From assembly GCF_003640395.1 (NCBI RefSeq), contig NZ_RBZQ01000003.1, forward strand, positions 62,001 through 126,000: a DNA stretch of 64,000 bases. Reading direction: 5' to 3'. The notes under the pieces were generated by a model, which was not told the origin of the DNA, made no database searches, and saw nothing but the letters and a program-made list of their open reading frames with translations. A program made the translations under genes and the position numbers. The DNA is from Stutzerimonas urumqiensis (lineage in GTDB: Bacteria > Pseudomonadota > Gammaproteobacteria > Pseudomonadales > Pseudomonadaceae). Below are positions 1 through 8,607 of this stretch, in pieces; the stretch's first letter is position 1; each line of letters begins with the position of its first letter.

Positions 1-55
1 GCGCCCGCCTGCCCCTGAACAGACCTCTGAACCCAACACCACAGGAGACACCTGA

Positions 56-856
56 ATGAGCATTCCCGCCTTCGGCCTCGGCACCTTTCGCCTGAAAGAC
101 CAGCAGGTCATCGACTCGGTCCGCACCGGCCTCGAGCTTGGCTACCGGCACATCGACACCGCGCAGATCTACGGCAACGAGGCCGAGGTCGGCCAGGCCA
201 TCGCCGAGAGCGGCGTGCCGCGCAGCGAGCTGTTCATCACCACCAAGATCTGGACCGACAACCTCGGCCAGGACCGCCTGCGCGCCAGCCTGGAAGAAAG
301 CCTGGAGAAGCTGCGTGTCGACCGGGTCGACCTCACGCTCATCCACTGGCCATCACCGAAGGATGCGCTGGCGGTCGCCGACTACCTCGGCCGTCTGCTG
401 GAGGCCAAGGAGCAAGGGCTGACCCGGCTGATCGGCGTCTCCAACTTCACCGTCGCGCACATGCGGCAGGCCATCGCGGCGGTCGGTGCCGAGCACATCG
501 CGACCAATCAGGTCGAGATTCACCCCTTCCTGCAAAACCGCACGGTGGCCGACTTCGCCCACCGGCACGGCATCCACCTCACCGCCTACATGCCGCTGGC
601 CTACGGCAAGGTGATGCAGGAGCCGGTGTTGCAGCGCATCGCCGACACGCACGACGCCAGCCCGGCACAGGTGTCGCTCGCCTGGCTGCTGCAACAGGGC
701 TACGCGGTGATTCCGTCCTCGACGCGGCGCGAGCACCTGGAAAGCAACCTGGCGGCGCAGCGCCTCACGCTCAGCGAGCAGGAGATGGCCGACATCGCCA
801 CGCTCGACCGCGGCGAACGCCTGGCCAATCCGGGCTTCGCTCCGCAGTGGGATTGA
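56..856 (+). CDS. dkgB: Aldo/keto reductase, DkgB-like
   Basis: A 266-residue protein of the aldo/keto reductase superfamily, expected to reduce 2,5-diketo-gluconate, methylglyoxal or similar small carbonyls with NADPH in the cytoplasm. The catalytic tetrad is visible: Asp34 and Tyr39 in [11 protein letters not shown], Lys64 in TTKIW and His97 in LIHWP. The cofactor-binding C-terminal part carries [10 protein letters not shown]. Length equals E. coli DkgB (about 267). AGGAGA lies 7 bases before the ATG, which fixes the start. It stands alone on the plus strand, convergent with the inhibitor gene that follows. Family assignment is firm; the exact substrate is inferred from similarity. Confidence 0.9.
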   Translation: MSIPAFGLGTFRLKDQQVIDSVRTGLELGYRHIDTAQIYGNEAEVGQAIAESGVPRSELFITTKIWTDNLGQDRLRASLEESLEKLRVDRVDLTLIHWPSPKDALAVADYLGRLLEAKEQGLTRLIGVSNFTVAHMRQAIAAVGAEHIATNQVEIHPFLQNRTVADFAHRHGIHLTAYMPLAYGKVMQEPVLQRIADTHDASPAQVSLAWLLQQGYAVIPSSTRREHLESNLAAQRLTLSEQEMADIATLDRGERLANPGFAPQWD

Positions 857-857
857 G

Positions 858-1190
858 CTAGCGCTCGCCCGGCCCGCACTGCCACAGCTCGACGAGTTCG
901 CCGGGCGCCGCCTGTTCGGGCACGGTGAGAATCCACTCACTGGCCCGTCCGGCGTCGTGGTAACGCAACTCCACCTGGAAGAAGCGCTGGTCGGCGCCGC
1001 CCACCGCGCGCTCGGCGACCGGCAGGCAGCGCTCGAGCACCGAGCAGACCTGCCCACGCTGGCGTTCGTCGCAAGCGCTGAAATCGATCTCGCGCGGCGC
1101 AGCCAGATGCGGCAGCGCGGCGAAACCGCCCTGCCGCGACAGCCGCACCACGGTGTCCGGCCCCAGCGCCGGCAGTGTCTTGCCACTCAT
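858..1190 (-). CDS. Emfourin-type protease inhibitor (protealysin inhibitor)
   Basis: A 110-residue protein whose ATG overlaps the stop of the upstream M4 protease as ATGA, so the two are translationally coupled. Seen: the pattern VVRLSRQGGFAA at the N-terminus, FFQVELRYHD in the middle and ELVELWQ near the end, with no signal peptide. Known: emfourin proteins of about 110 residues are encoded directly downstream of protealysin-like M4 proteases and inhibit them. Inferred: this is the cognate inhibitor of the preceding enzyme, acting inside the cell. The start at MSGKT is chosen because of the ATGA junction; a longer upstream reading would run far into the protease gene. Confidence 0.8.
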   Translation of the reverse strand: MSGKTLPALGPDTVVRLSRQGGFAALPHLAAPREIDFSACDERQRGQVCSVLERCLPVAERAVGGADQRFFQVELRYHDAGRASEWILTVPEQAAPGELVELWQCGPGER

Positions 1191-2248
1191 GACGTCACCT
1201 CCACACCCACCTCCGCCCAGGCCTGCGTCACCGCCCGCGCCTCGGCCGAACCCGCGCCAAAACGCCCCTGCGCCTGGCGGACCGTCAACGCGGCAAAGGC
1301 CGCGAAGTCGGCATCGTTCGCCAGCCGGCGGTCGAGCAGCGTGTCGTACCAGATGCGCCCGGCGCGCTCCCACGCCGGCCCACCGATGGCCATGGCCGCG
1401 AGGTAAAAGGCCCGATTCGGAATGCCGGAATTCAGATGCACGCCGCCATTGTCGTCACGGGTGACGATGAAGTCGCGCATGTGCGCCGGCTGCGGGTCCT
1501 TGCCCAGCAACGGATCGTCGTAGGCGGTGCCGGGCTCGGCCATTGAGCGCAGCGCCCGACCCTGGACGCGCTCGGTGAGCAGCTCGGCGCCCACCAGCCA
1601 ATCGGCCTCGTCGGCGCGCTGGCCGAGCCGGTATTGCTTGGTCAGCACGCCGAACACGTCGGACAGCGATTCGTTGAGCGCGCCGGACTGGTTGACGTAG
1701 ACCAGCGCCGCTTCGCTCTCGATGACCCCGTGGGTCAGCTCGTGGGCGACCACGTCGAGCGAGCGGGTGAAGCGCTGGAAGATTTCCCCGTCGCCGTCAC
1801 CGAAGACCATCTGCTCGCCGTTCCAGAAGGCGTTTTCGTACTCCTGGCCGTAGTGCACGGTGCCGATGAGCGGGAAGCTGCGGCCGTCGATCGAGTCCCG
1901 GCCGTAGACCTCCCAGAACAGGGCGTAGGTCGCACCCAGCGCCTCGTAGGCTTCATCGACAGCCGCATCCCCGCTCGGCCCTTGCCCTTCGCTGCGGCGC
2001 AACGCGCCGGGCAACTCCATGCGGCCGCCGGCATCGTGGATGCGCCGCTGCGGCTGGCCCGGCGTGGCCAGCCCCGGCGCCGGGCCGGGCGCGGCTTTCA
2101 GGCCCGGCGGGCCGGGGTTGTGCAGCAGGCTGCGCACGTGTTGCAGGGTGCCGCGGGCCCGCGCGCGCTGGGCGTCGGTGCCGCGATCGGCGATGTGATC
2201 GAGCAGATACGGCGGGATGAATCCGCACGGCGTTCGGCTGGCTGTCAT
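1187..2248 (-). CDS. Protealysin-like M4 (thermolysin family) metalloprotease
   Basis: A 353-residue zinc protease. The N-terminus has FIPPYLLDHIA, the PP[YL]-type propeptide motif of protealysin-like enzymes, and no signal peptide, unlike secreted thermolysins. Zinc ligands and catalytic residues are intact: HELTH at residues 169-173, GALNESLSD with the third ligand Glu193, and the active-site His271 in DNGGVHLNSG. The small propeptide (about 60-70 residues) precedes the mature M4 domain. Known: such enzymes mature by autoprocessing and some cleave cytoskeletal or other intracellular targets. GAGGG precedes the ATG. The gene is followed by its putative inhibitor with a 4-base overlap. The physiological substrate cannot be read from sequence. 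Confidence 0.9.
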   Translation of the reverse strand: MTASRTPCGFIPPYLLDHIADRGTDAQRARARGTLQHVRSLLHNPGPPGLKAAPGPAPGLATPGQPQRRIHDAGGRMELPGALRRSEGQGPSGDAAVDEAYEALGATYALFWEVYGRDSIDGRSFPLIGTVHYGQEYENAFWNGEQMVFGDGDGEIFQRFTRSLDVVAHELTHGVIESEAALVYVNQSGALNESLSDVFGVLTKQYRLGQRADEADWLVGAELLTERVQGRALRSMAEPGTAYDDPLLGKDPQPAHMRDFIVTRDDNGGVHLNSGIPNRAFYLAAMAIGGPAWERAGRIWYDTLLDRRLANDADFAAFAALTVRQAQGRFGAGSAEARAVTQAWAEVGVEVTS

Positions 2249-2333
2249 GACAGACCCTCGCGAGACCGGGTGGCCCTGGCTGGCTACCCGCGATGCTGCT
2301 TTGATCGCCGCGCGGGCGCTCTGTTGCGCGCCC

Positions 2334-2804
2334 TCAATCGCCTTCGTCGCGGCGCTCGTTCACCGACCGGCCGCCAGCGACCGCCGGGAAGCGCGACGAC
2401 GCGAAGCGCACCACCAGCACGGCGATCGCCAGCAGCAGGATCGCACCGGAAACGTACACCACGCCCATGTCGGGCCGATGATGATGTGAGACATCGGAGA
2501 TCAGCAGGCGGGTCAGCGCGGTGATCGCCACGTAGATCAGGAAGCGCACCGGCATGTGGTTGGTCTTGAAGTAGATGCCGACCATCGCGCCGAGCTCGAG
2601 ATAGATGAACAGCAGCAGGATGTCGTCGACCGTCGCCGCGCCCTTGTCGAGCATGCCGAGGAAGGCGAGCACCGCCGCCCAGGCGGTGATGGCGCCGATG
2701 CCGAACAGCGCCAGGTAGTGGAACGCCTCGACGAACAGGTTGCCGAGCGACTCGGCCAGGCGGTGAACGGTGCGACGGAGGGCTTCGGCCGGGTCCTTGC
2801 TCAT
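2334..2804 (-). CDS. PsiE-family (phosphate-starvation-inducible) membrane protein
   Basis: A 156-residue integral membrane protein with about four hydrophobic segments (YLALFGIGAITAWAAVLAFL, ILLLFIYLELGAMVGIYF, FLIYVAITALTRLLI and VVYVSGAILLLAIAVLVV). The motif LFIYLELGAMVGIYFKTN-type and the following RFLIYVAITALTR are typical of the PsiE family. Function is unknown beyond the association with phosphate starvation in E. coli. The start MSKDP is chosen because AAGGAG sits 9 bases before it; an upstream ATG in frame (2822) begins within that ribosome-binding site. The C-terminus is short, charged and cytoplasmic-looking. It is not obviously in an operon. Confidence 0.8.
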   Translation of the reverse strand: MSKDPAEALRRTVHRLAESLGNLFVEAFHYLALFGIGAITAWAAVLAFLGMLDKGAATVDDILLLFIYLELGAMVGIYFKTNHMPVRFLIYVAITALTRLLISDVSHHHRPDMGVVYVSGAILLLAIAVLVVRFASSRFPAVAGGRSVNERRDEGD

Positions 2805-3137
2805 GGATGATGACTCCTTCATGGATGACGCCTGCGGCGGTGGGTGGCGGTCCCTTATCGCGCAAAGCCGACCGGCCAACGACGCGGCATCCTGTCGCAG
2901 GTGTCGGACGGCCGCATCGGTGTACGCACTCAGGGCTGGCGCCGTCCGACCCGAGCCGCACCGGACCTTGGGCAGTTCGACCGGCTGGCCGGGGCCGAGC
3001 GAGCGCTGGCCAGCCGACGATCGGCACAGCGAAACGGCCGTGCCTGATCCGCGTCAAAAGGACGCGACTGTCGCATCTCTTACACTGCCGCCAGACGCGA
3101 CCGAACCGTCGCGCCGCTACCTCAGCAGGCCCACCGC
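2805..3137. other. Intergenic region between psiE-like gene and antiporter
   Basis: About 330 bases separating two divergently transcribed genes. It should hold both promoters. A TACACT-like -10 hexamer is visible near 3083 on the plus strand, about 55 bases before the antiporter start, but no convincing -35 goes with it. I see no pho box, no convincing small gene and no repeat here; open frames in this stretch have no ribosome-binding site and no recognisable protein. Confidence 0.4.
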
Positions 3138-4763
3138 ATGGATATCCTCAACCTCGTTTTCCTCCTGCTGCTGGCGGTCGTCGCCAGCCGCATCCTCGCC
3201 AACCTCGTGCCACTGCCGCTGCCGATCCTGCAGATACTCGTGGGCGTCGTGCTGGCGCTCCCGCCGTTCGGCATGGCGGTCGAACTGCGGCCCGAAATCT
3301 TCATGCTGCTGTTCATTCCGCCGCTGCTGTTCTATGACGGCTGGAAAATTCCCAAGCGCGAATTCACCGAGCACAGCGCCGAGATGACGGCGATGTCGCT
3401 GCTGCTGGTGCTGCTGATCGTGGTCCTGGCGGGGTACTTCATTCACTGGCTGCTGCCGGCCATTCCATTGGGCGCCAGCTTCGCGCTGGCGGCGATCCTG
3501 TCGCCGACCGATGCGCTGTCGGTGATCGCCATCGCTCAGGGACGGCTGCCCCGCCACATGGCGCACCAGCTCGAAGGCGAGGCGATGATGAATGACGCCA
3601 CGGGCCTGGTGTCGTTCAAGTTCGCCCTGGCCGCGGCCATCAGCGGGTCCTTCTCGCTCGTATCGGCCACCGGTGAGTTCTTCGTCATCGCATTGGGCGG
3701 CGTGCTCATCGGGGGTGGGCTGAGCTGGGCCTTCGGCCGGCTCAAGCGCTGGATGACCGCGCGCGGGCTGTTCGATCCCTCGGCCTATGTGGTGATGGTG
3801 CTGCTGTTGCCGTTCGCCGCCTTCTACCTCGCCGAACACGCCGGCATGTCGGGAATTCTCTCCGCCGTCGCGGCGGGGATGGTGCAGAGCCGGGTCGACA
3901 TGCTGCCGGTCAAGACCACCACGCGCATCCTCAACCGCAGCATCTGGGAGATGCTCGACTTCAGCTTCAACGGCCTGGTGTTCCTGCTGCTGGGCCTGCA
4001 ATTCCCGCGCATCGCCGCGCGGGTATGGGAAGGCGCCGGTGAGCAGAGCTACGGCATGCCGACGCTGCTGTTCACCGCGCTGGCGATCATGGCGCTGCTG
4101 CTGGTCGTGCGGTTCCTGTTCGTCTTCGCCTATCACTGGACCGAAGGCCGCATCCGCCGCCTGCGTGGCCAGCCGGTCGAGGACAAGCCGCTCGGTCTGT
4201 TCTCGGCCCTCAGCGCGGTGGCCGGCGTGCGCGGCGCCATCACCCTGGCGGGCGTGTTGTCGGTGCCGCTGATGATCGGCGATACGCCCTTCCCCGGCCG
4301 TGACCTGATGATCTTCCTCGCCGCCGCGGTGATCATCCTGTCGCTGATCGTCGGCGCGCTCGGCATTCCCTACTTCCTCAAGCGCATGCCGAACGACGAC
4401 GAGGCCCGTCACGAACGCGAGATGCGCACGGTGCGCCGGACCCTGGCCCAGGCCGCGGTGGCCTGGCTGGAGAACTGGCGCCAGCAGAACACCAGCGACG
4501 ATCTGGACCGCTCGGCCCTGCACAGCGAGGTGGCCGGCCGGGTGATCGAGTCCTACCGGCGCGACCTCGATGCGCTGAAGGACCGCGAAGACGCCGCCAA
4601 CGAGGCCGTGCACGGTCGCGACATGGAAATCGACCTGCGGCGCCAGGCCATCGCCGTACGCCGCAAGGCCCTGTACCGCCTGCGCAAGCATCACGAAATC
4701 GACGAGCAGATGCTGCAGGCGCTGCTCCGCGACCTCGACTTCGACGAGGCCGCCCTTCGCTAG
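3138..4763 (+). CDS. CPA1-family Na+/H+ antiporter
   Basis: A 541-residue inner-membrane antiporter exchanging Na+ (or K+/Li+) for H+. About 12 hydrophobic segments fill residues 1-420. The ion-binding motifs of CPA1 exchangers are present: SPTDA at 122-126 and NDATG at 152-156. A conserved RG(A)ITLAG-type segment occurs in GVRGAITLAGVLSVP. The last ~120 residues are a charged, helical cytoplasmic domain (REMRTVRRTLAQAAVAWLEN onward), as in YjcE/NhaP-type bacterial members. The start ATG has a weak AGCAGG-like ribosome-binding site. It stands alone, convergent with the porin gene downstream. Ion preference is not deducible. Confidence 0.88.
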   Translation: MDILNLVFLLLLAVVASRILANLVPLPLPILQILVGVVLALPPFGMAVELRPEIFMLLFIPPLLFYDGWKIPKREFTEHSAEMTAMSLLLVLLIVVLAGYFIHWLLPAIPLGASFALAAILSPTDALSVIAIAQGRLPRHMAHQLEGEAMMNDATGLVSFKFALAAAISGSFSLVSATGEFFVIALGGVLIGGGLSWAFGRLKRWMTARGLFDPSAYVVMVLLLPFAAFYLAEHAGMSGILSAVAAGMVQSRVDMLPVKTTTRILNRSIWEMLDFSFNGLVFLLLGLQFPRIAARVWEGAGEQSYGMPTLLFTALAIMALLLVVRFLFVFAYHWTEGRIRRLRGQPVEDKPLGLFSALSAVAGVRGAITLAGVLSVPLMIGDTPFPGRDLMIFLAAAVIILSLIVGALGIPYFLKRMPNDDEARHEREMRTVRRTLAQAAVAWLENWRQQNTSDDLDRSALHSEVAGRVIESYRRDLDALKDREDAANEAVHGRDMEIDLRRQAIAVRRKALYRLRKHHEIDEQMLQALLRDLDFDEAALR

Positions 4764-4791
4764 ACCGGACGCGGAAGGCGGCGCGCAACGC

Positions 4792-6138
4792 TTACAGCGC
4801 GCCGCCGAGCGGCCATTCCACCGCCAGTCGGAGCTGGTCCGCATCGAGTTCGGCCTGTGCGGTGTTACCGCGGTGAACGCTGTGGCGCAGCGACACCATC
4901 AGCCCCTTGGCCGCGCCGTCCTGCATCACGTAGCGCGCCTCCAGGTCGCGTTCCCAGTGCTCGCCTTCAGTGCCATAGCCGAGGTAGGCGTAGCCTCCGC
5001 TCGGGTCCACGTCGCGGCCATCGATGTCATGGCCACGTAGATAGGCCGCGCTGAGACTCAGGCCGGGCAGGCCGAAGCCGGCCATCGACAGGTCGTAGCG
5101 CAGCTGCCACGAGCGCTCGTTCGGCGCGTTGAAATCCGACAGCTGGGCGGCGTTGCCGAGGTAGATGGCGCCGCGCGTCACGTAGTCGAACGGTGTGTCG
5201 CCATCGATGTGCTGGTAGCCGAGGGTGAATCGGTGCGGCCCGCTCAGGTAGCTCGACGACAGGCTCCAGGCGGTGTTGTCGATGCGGCCGGACAGCGCCT
5301 GGCCGGTATCGGTCGTGCGGTAGCCATTCAATGCGAGCGCGAGCGCATGGCCGTCGCCCAGCGGATGCCGATAGGCGAGCCCGAGGTAGTGTTGCGTCCA
5401 GGTGTCTTCATAGCGCGAGCCAAACAGGCTGGCGCTCAACCGGTCGCCGGCATGGACCAGCCCCACGAAGTCCAGGCGATCGCCCTGCTCGGCGTTCGAA
5501 TAGTTCACGACGAACCCTTCGTCATGGCTGGATGCGTTGCGGTCCGTGCTCTCGGTGAAGTGACCAAGCAGCACGCGGGTGTCGCTCGTTGCCTCGGTGT
5601 CGAGCAGCCAGCCCGTCGCGGTTTCGGGCAGCAGGCGACTGTCGGAGGAGCCGAACACCGGCGTCTTTACGCGCTGCTCGCCGTAGACCAGGGTGCTCGG
5701 GCCTGTGCGCAGCTTGAGCGCCGCGCCAGCACGGGTCAACTCGTCGTTGGGGCGCCGATCATCATCGAGGCCCAGCAGCCGCGCCTTGCCGGCGCGTCCG
5801 CCGCCGCTGTCGACCTGGATGGCCGAGTGCACATGGGCATCCAACCCGATTCCAACCGTGCCGGCGGTGAACCCGGACTGGAAGCGGCCCATCAGGCCAT
5901 AGGCCCATTCCTCGGCATACCCGTTACGTTCGGCAAAGGGCTTCAACGCATTGCGCGCGCCGTTGCTGCGTGCGCCGTGGCGATAGTCGCGCTGGTCATA
6001 GACGGTGCGATTGAGCAGCGACCAGCGACTACCGGCGATGAAGCCGTCGGCCGGGAGCGGGTCGGCCATGCCTGCCGGGGCGATAGCGGCCTGGGCCGTC
6101 AGCGCCAGCAGCGGTGCGGCGCGAGAGAGTCGAGTCAC
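4792..6138 (-). CDS. OprD-family outer-membrane porin
   Basis: A 448-residue protein with a signal peptide of about 25 residues ending near GMA-DPLP, followed by amphipathic beta-strand-rich sequence ending in a strand before the terminal Leu (LRLAVEWPLGGAL). OprD hallmarks are present: an N-terminal FIAGSRWSLLNRTVYD strand with the following YRHGARSNGARN turn, the EEWAYGLMGRFQSGFTAGTVGIGLDA segment pattern, and NERSWQLRYDLSM. It should form an 18-strand specific channel for small organic acids, amino acids or aromatic substrates. It starts with GTG, supported by AAGGAG five bases upstream. The substrate is unknown; neighbours do not suggest a catabolic pathway. Confidence 0.85.
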   Translation of the reverse strand: MTRLSRAAPLLALTAQAAIAPAGMADPLPADGFIAGSRWSLLNRTVYDQRDYRHGARSNGARNALKPFAERNGYAEEWAYGLMGRFQSGFTAGTVGIGLDAHVHSAIQVDSGGGRAGKARLLGLDDDRRPNDELTRAGAALKLRTGPSTLVYGEQRVKTPVFGSSDSRLLPETATGWLLDTEATSDTRVLLGHFTESTDRNASSHDEGFVVNYSNAEQGDRLDFVGLVHAGDRLSASLFGSRYEDTWTQHYLGLAYRHPLGDGHALALALNGYRTTDTGQALSGRIDNTAWSLSSSYLSGPHRFTLGYQHIDGDTPFDYVTRGAIYLGNAAQLSDFNAPNERSWQLRYDLSMAGFGLPGLSLSAAYLRGHDIDGRDVDPSGGYAYLGYGTEGEHWERDLEARYVMQDGAAKGLMVSLRHSVHRGNTAQAELDADQLRLAVEWPLGGAL

Positions 6139-6262
6139 GTCGGCTCCTTGGGAGTCGTTCAGGGCGACCGAGCCGGCCCGGCGAAGCGCCAGCCGCTCGA
6201 TCGGCGGAGAGCCATCGGCCGGTAAGCCGCATTCCAGAGCGCTGGCTTGGCCGCGCCGCGAT

Positions 6263-6279
6263 ATGTAATCATATTACAT
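6263..6279. promoter_or_regulatory. Perfect 7-bp inverted repeat between divergent genes
   Basis: ATGTAAT-CAT-ATTACAT, a perfect palindrome with a 3-base centre, AT-rich in an otherwise GC-rich region. It lies 24 bases before the start of the acyltransferase-like gene and about 125 bases before the divergent porin gene. It has the size of a dimeric repressor site, but I cannot name the regulator. Confidence 0.4.
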
Positions 6280-6302
6280 TACGTTCACAGAAGTGCTTTC
6301 CG

Positions 6303-7448
6303 ATGACGCCTACGCCCGCTACCCGACTCCGCTCGATCGACGCCCTCCGCGGCCTGGTGATTCTGCTCATGCTGCTCGATCACGTGCGCGAGACCTTCTA
6401 CCTGCACATGCAGGTCTCCGACCCGATGGACGTTGCCCAGACCGACCCGGCGCTGTTCTTCGCCCGCAGCCTGGCGCACCTGTGCGCGTCGGTGTTCATC
6501 CTGCTGACCGGGCTCTCGGCGTTTCTCTACGGTGAAAAGCATGCCGGACGCGGGGAGACCAGCCGGTTCCTGCTCAAGCGCGGGCTGTTCCTGATCGTGC
6601 TGGAAGTCACGCTGGTCAACTTCGCCTGGACGTTCCAGTTCCCGCCGAGCGTCATCTACCTGCAGGTGATCTGGGCGATCGGGCTCAGCATGGTGGCGCT
6701 GTCCGCCCTGCTCTGGCTGCCGCGCGGATGGCTGGTCGCACTGGGGCTGGCGCTCATCGGCGGGCATAACCTGCTCGATGGGCTGCACTTCCCGGCGGAG
6801 TCTTGGCTGCATGTGCCGTGGGCCGTTCTGCATGACCGGGGCTGGCTCGAGGTGTCCGAACAGCTGCGCTTGCGCACGTCCTACCCCGTGCTGCCCTGGA
6901 TCGGCGTGATCGCCCTCGGCTATGCGATCGGCCCCTGGTTCGCCCGTGGCAGCGATGCAGGCCAGCGCCAGGGACGGCTGCTCGCGCTGGGCTTCACGTC
7001 ACTGGCGATGTTCTTCCTGCTGCGTCTGCTCAACGGCTACGGCGAGAAGCCCTGGCACAGCGATGGCGCGACGGTGCAAACGCTGATGAGCTTCTTCAAC
7101 ATCACCAAGTACCCGCCGTCGCTGCTGTTCCTGGCGCTGACGCTGGGCGTCGGCCTGCTGCTGCTCGCCTCGCTGGAGCGACGCGACGGGCGCGTGACCG
7201 ACTGGCTGGCCACATTTGGCGCCGCGCCGATGTTCTTCTACCTGCTGCATCTCTACGTGCTGAAGGTGCTGTATATCGCCAGCCTCGCCGCCTTCGGTGC
7301 CAACCACGGCGAGTACTTCGGATTCGATTCGGTGCTGGCGGTGTGGATCGGCGCCGCCGTGCTGGCGATCGCCCTGTACCTGCCGGTGCGCGCGTTCGCA
7401 CGGCTCAAGGCGCGCCGACGCGATATCACCTGGCTGAAGTATTTCTAA
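6303..7448 (+). CDS. Heparan-alpha-glucosaminide N-acetyltransferase-like membrane protein (DUF1624 type)
   Basis: A 381-residue polytopic membrane protein. The N-terminus RLRSIDALRGLVILLMLLDHVRE-type pattern, with the conserved RSxDxLRG and a His in the first membrane segment, is the signature of the DUF1624/HGSNAT catalytic family. About ten hydrophobic segments follow, ending in the basic tail ARLKARRRDITWLKYF. Members are thought to transfer acetyl groups across membranes, but bacterial functions are mostly unknown. Start chosen at MTPTPATRL because the conserved region begins right after it; longer in-frame readings enter the divergent porin gene. It is followed by a strong intrinsic terminator. 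Confidence 0.75.
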   Translation: MTPTPATRLRSIDALRGLVILLMLLDHVRETFYLHMQVSDPMDVAQTDPALFFARSLAHLCASVFILLTGLSAFLYGEKHAGRGETSRFLLKRGLFLIVLEVTLVNFAWTFQFPPSVIYLQVIWAIGLSMVALSALLWLPRGWLVALGLALIGGHNLLDGLHFPAESWLHVPWAVLHDRGWLEVSEQLRLRTSYPVLPWIGVIALGYAIGPWFARGSDAGQRQGRLLALGFTSLAMFFLLRLLNGYGEKPWHSDGATVQTLMSFFNITKYPPSLLFLALTLGVGLLLLASLERRDGRVTDWLATFGAAPMFFYLLHLYVLKVLYIASLAAFGANHGEYFGFDSVLAVWIGAAVLAIALYLPVRAFARLKARRRDITWLKYF

Positions 7449-7461
7449 GCGGAAACCGGAA

Positions 7462-7497
7462 AAAAAAAACGCCAGCTTGATGCTGGCGTTTTTTTTA
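7462..7497. terminator. Bidirectional intrinsic terminator
   Basis: Stem AACGCCAGC / GCTGGCGTT with a 5-base loop, flanked by an A-run on the left and a T-run on the right. It can end both the plus-strand acyltransferase-like gene and the minus-strand nap operon, whose last gene stops at 7509. Confidence 0.9.
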
Positions 7498-7508
7498 CCT
7501 CAGGACTA

Positions 7509-8105
7509 TCACCAACCCGGCACGCCGCGCATGTCCGGCAGTCGGTGCGCGATGCCCTTGTGGCAATCGATGCAGGTCGCCTCGCCGGTACCGAGCGAGC
7601 GCGAGTGGAACTTCGCGGCGCGCGGGCTCTGGCGGGTGAAGTCCATGTACTCGTAGTCGTGGCAGTTGCGGCACTCCAGCGAGTCGTTCGCCTTGAGCCG
7701 CGCCCACTCGTGCTCGGCCAGTTCGCGACGCTTCTCGAGGAATTTCTCGCGCGTGTTGATGGTGCCGAAGATCTTGCCCCAGACCTCCTTGGACGCCTGC
7801 ATCTTGCGGGCGATCTTGTCGGTCCACTCGTGCGGCACGTGGCAGTCAGGGCACGTGGCCCGCACGCCGGAGCGGTTGCTGTAGTGGATGGTTTCCTTGA
7901 TCTCCATGTAGACGTTGTTTTCCATCTCGTGGCAGGAGATGCAGAACGCCTCGGTGTTGGTCGCCTCCAGCGCGGTATTGAACCCGCCCCAGAAGATGAT
8001 CCCGGCGATGAAGCCGCCGAGCGTCAACGCACCCAGGCTGTAGTGCACGCTGGGTCGCCGCAGGACGCCCCAGTAGCGTTTGAGAAACGGCAGGATTCTC
8101 TTCAT
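7509..8105 (-). CDS. napC: Tetraheme cytochrome c NapC
   Basis: A 198-residue membrane-anchored quinol dehydrogenase of the NapC/NirT family that passes electrons from quinol to NapB-NapA. One N-terminal membrane helix (about residues 20-45) is followed by four heme-binding motifs: CISCH, CPDCH, CRNCH and CIDCH. Length is normal for NapC. It is the last gene of napEDABC, 9 bases after napB, and is followed by a strong terminator. No napGH is present in this operon, so NapC is expected to be the sole quinol route to Nap. Confidence 0.95.
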   Translation of the reverse strand: MKRILPFLKRYWGVLRRPSVHYSLGALTLGGFIAGIIFWGGFNTALEATNTEAFCISCHEMENNVYMEIKETIHYSNRSGVRATCPDCHVPHEWTDKIARKMQASKEVWGKIFGTINTREKFLEKRRELAEHEWARLKANDSLECRNCHDYEYMDFTRQSPRAAKFHSRSLGTGEATCIDCHKGIAHRLPDMRGVPGW

Positions 8106-8114
8106 CTGCGCCCC

Positions 8115-8597
8115 TTACTCGTCTTCTTCGCTCGTGGACTCGTGGTACAGCAGCGTGTCGATGTCCTTGAAGTCGTTGCCCACCAGCGGCTCGACGTCGT
8201 GCTGCGGCACATGGCACTGCATGCAGAAGTAGCGCCGCGGAGACACGGTGCCGAGGGTCTGCCCGTCACGGTCGTTGAAATGGGTGATGCTGATCATCGG
8301 TGCCTGCGTGCGCGCACTGGCTTCGCGGCTGTGGCAGGCCAGGCAGCGGTTGCCGTTGATGTCGATCTGGTAGTTGCGCACCGCATGCGGGATGGTCGGT
8401 GGCTGTTCGGGGTAGTTGCGCTCGCGCCGCAGGTCCTTGTTCTCTTCGTCACGCAGCGGCGGCGGCGTGAACTCCTCGGTCAGCGTGCCGCCGGGACGGC
8501 GTCCGTCCGGTGCCGGGGCATCGAGCGGGTACGGCGCATCGGCGGCAATGGCGAAGCCGAGGACCAACAGCAGGGGAAGTGGCAGTAGACGTTTCAT
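8115..8597 (-). CDS. napB: Diheme cytochrome c NapB, nitrate reductase small subunit
   Basis: A 160-residue periplasmic subunit with an N-terminal signal peptide (MKRLLPLPLLLVLGFAIA) and two heme motifs, CLACH and CMQCH. It receives electrons from NapC and delivers them to NapA. The MKRLL start is chosen because GAGGAG lies six bases upstream; a longer in-frame reading would overlap the end of napA and adds nothing. It begins 10 bases after the napA stop codon, consistent with a single transcript. Confidence 0.95.
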   Translation of the reverse strand: MKRLLPLPLLLVLGFAIAADAPYPLDAPAPDGRRPGGTLTEEFTPPPLRDEENKDLRRERNYPEQPPTIPHAVRNYQIDINGNRCLACHSREASARTQAPMISITHFNDRDGQTLGTVSPRRYFCMQCHVPQHDVEPLVGNDFKDIDTLLYHESTSEEDE

Positions 8598-8607
8598 CCG
8601 GGGCTCC

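Noticed and set aside
3117..4844. A 575-codon open frame antisense to the Na+/H+ antiporter
   Set aside because: Gln/His/Arg-rich translation typical of the reverse of a membrane-protein gene; no start signal or family.
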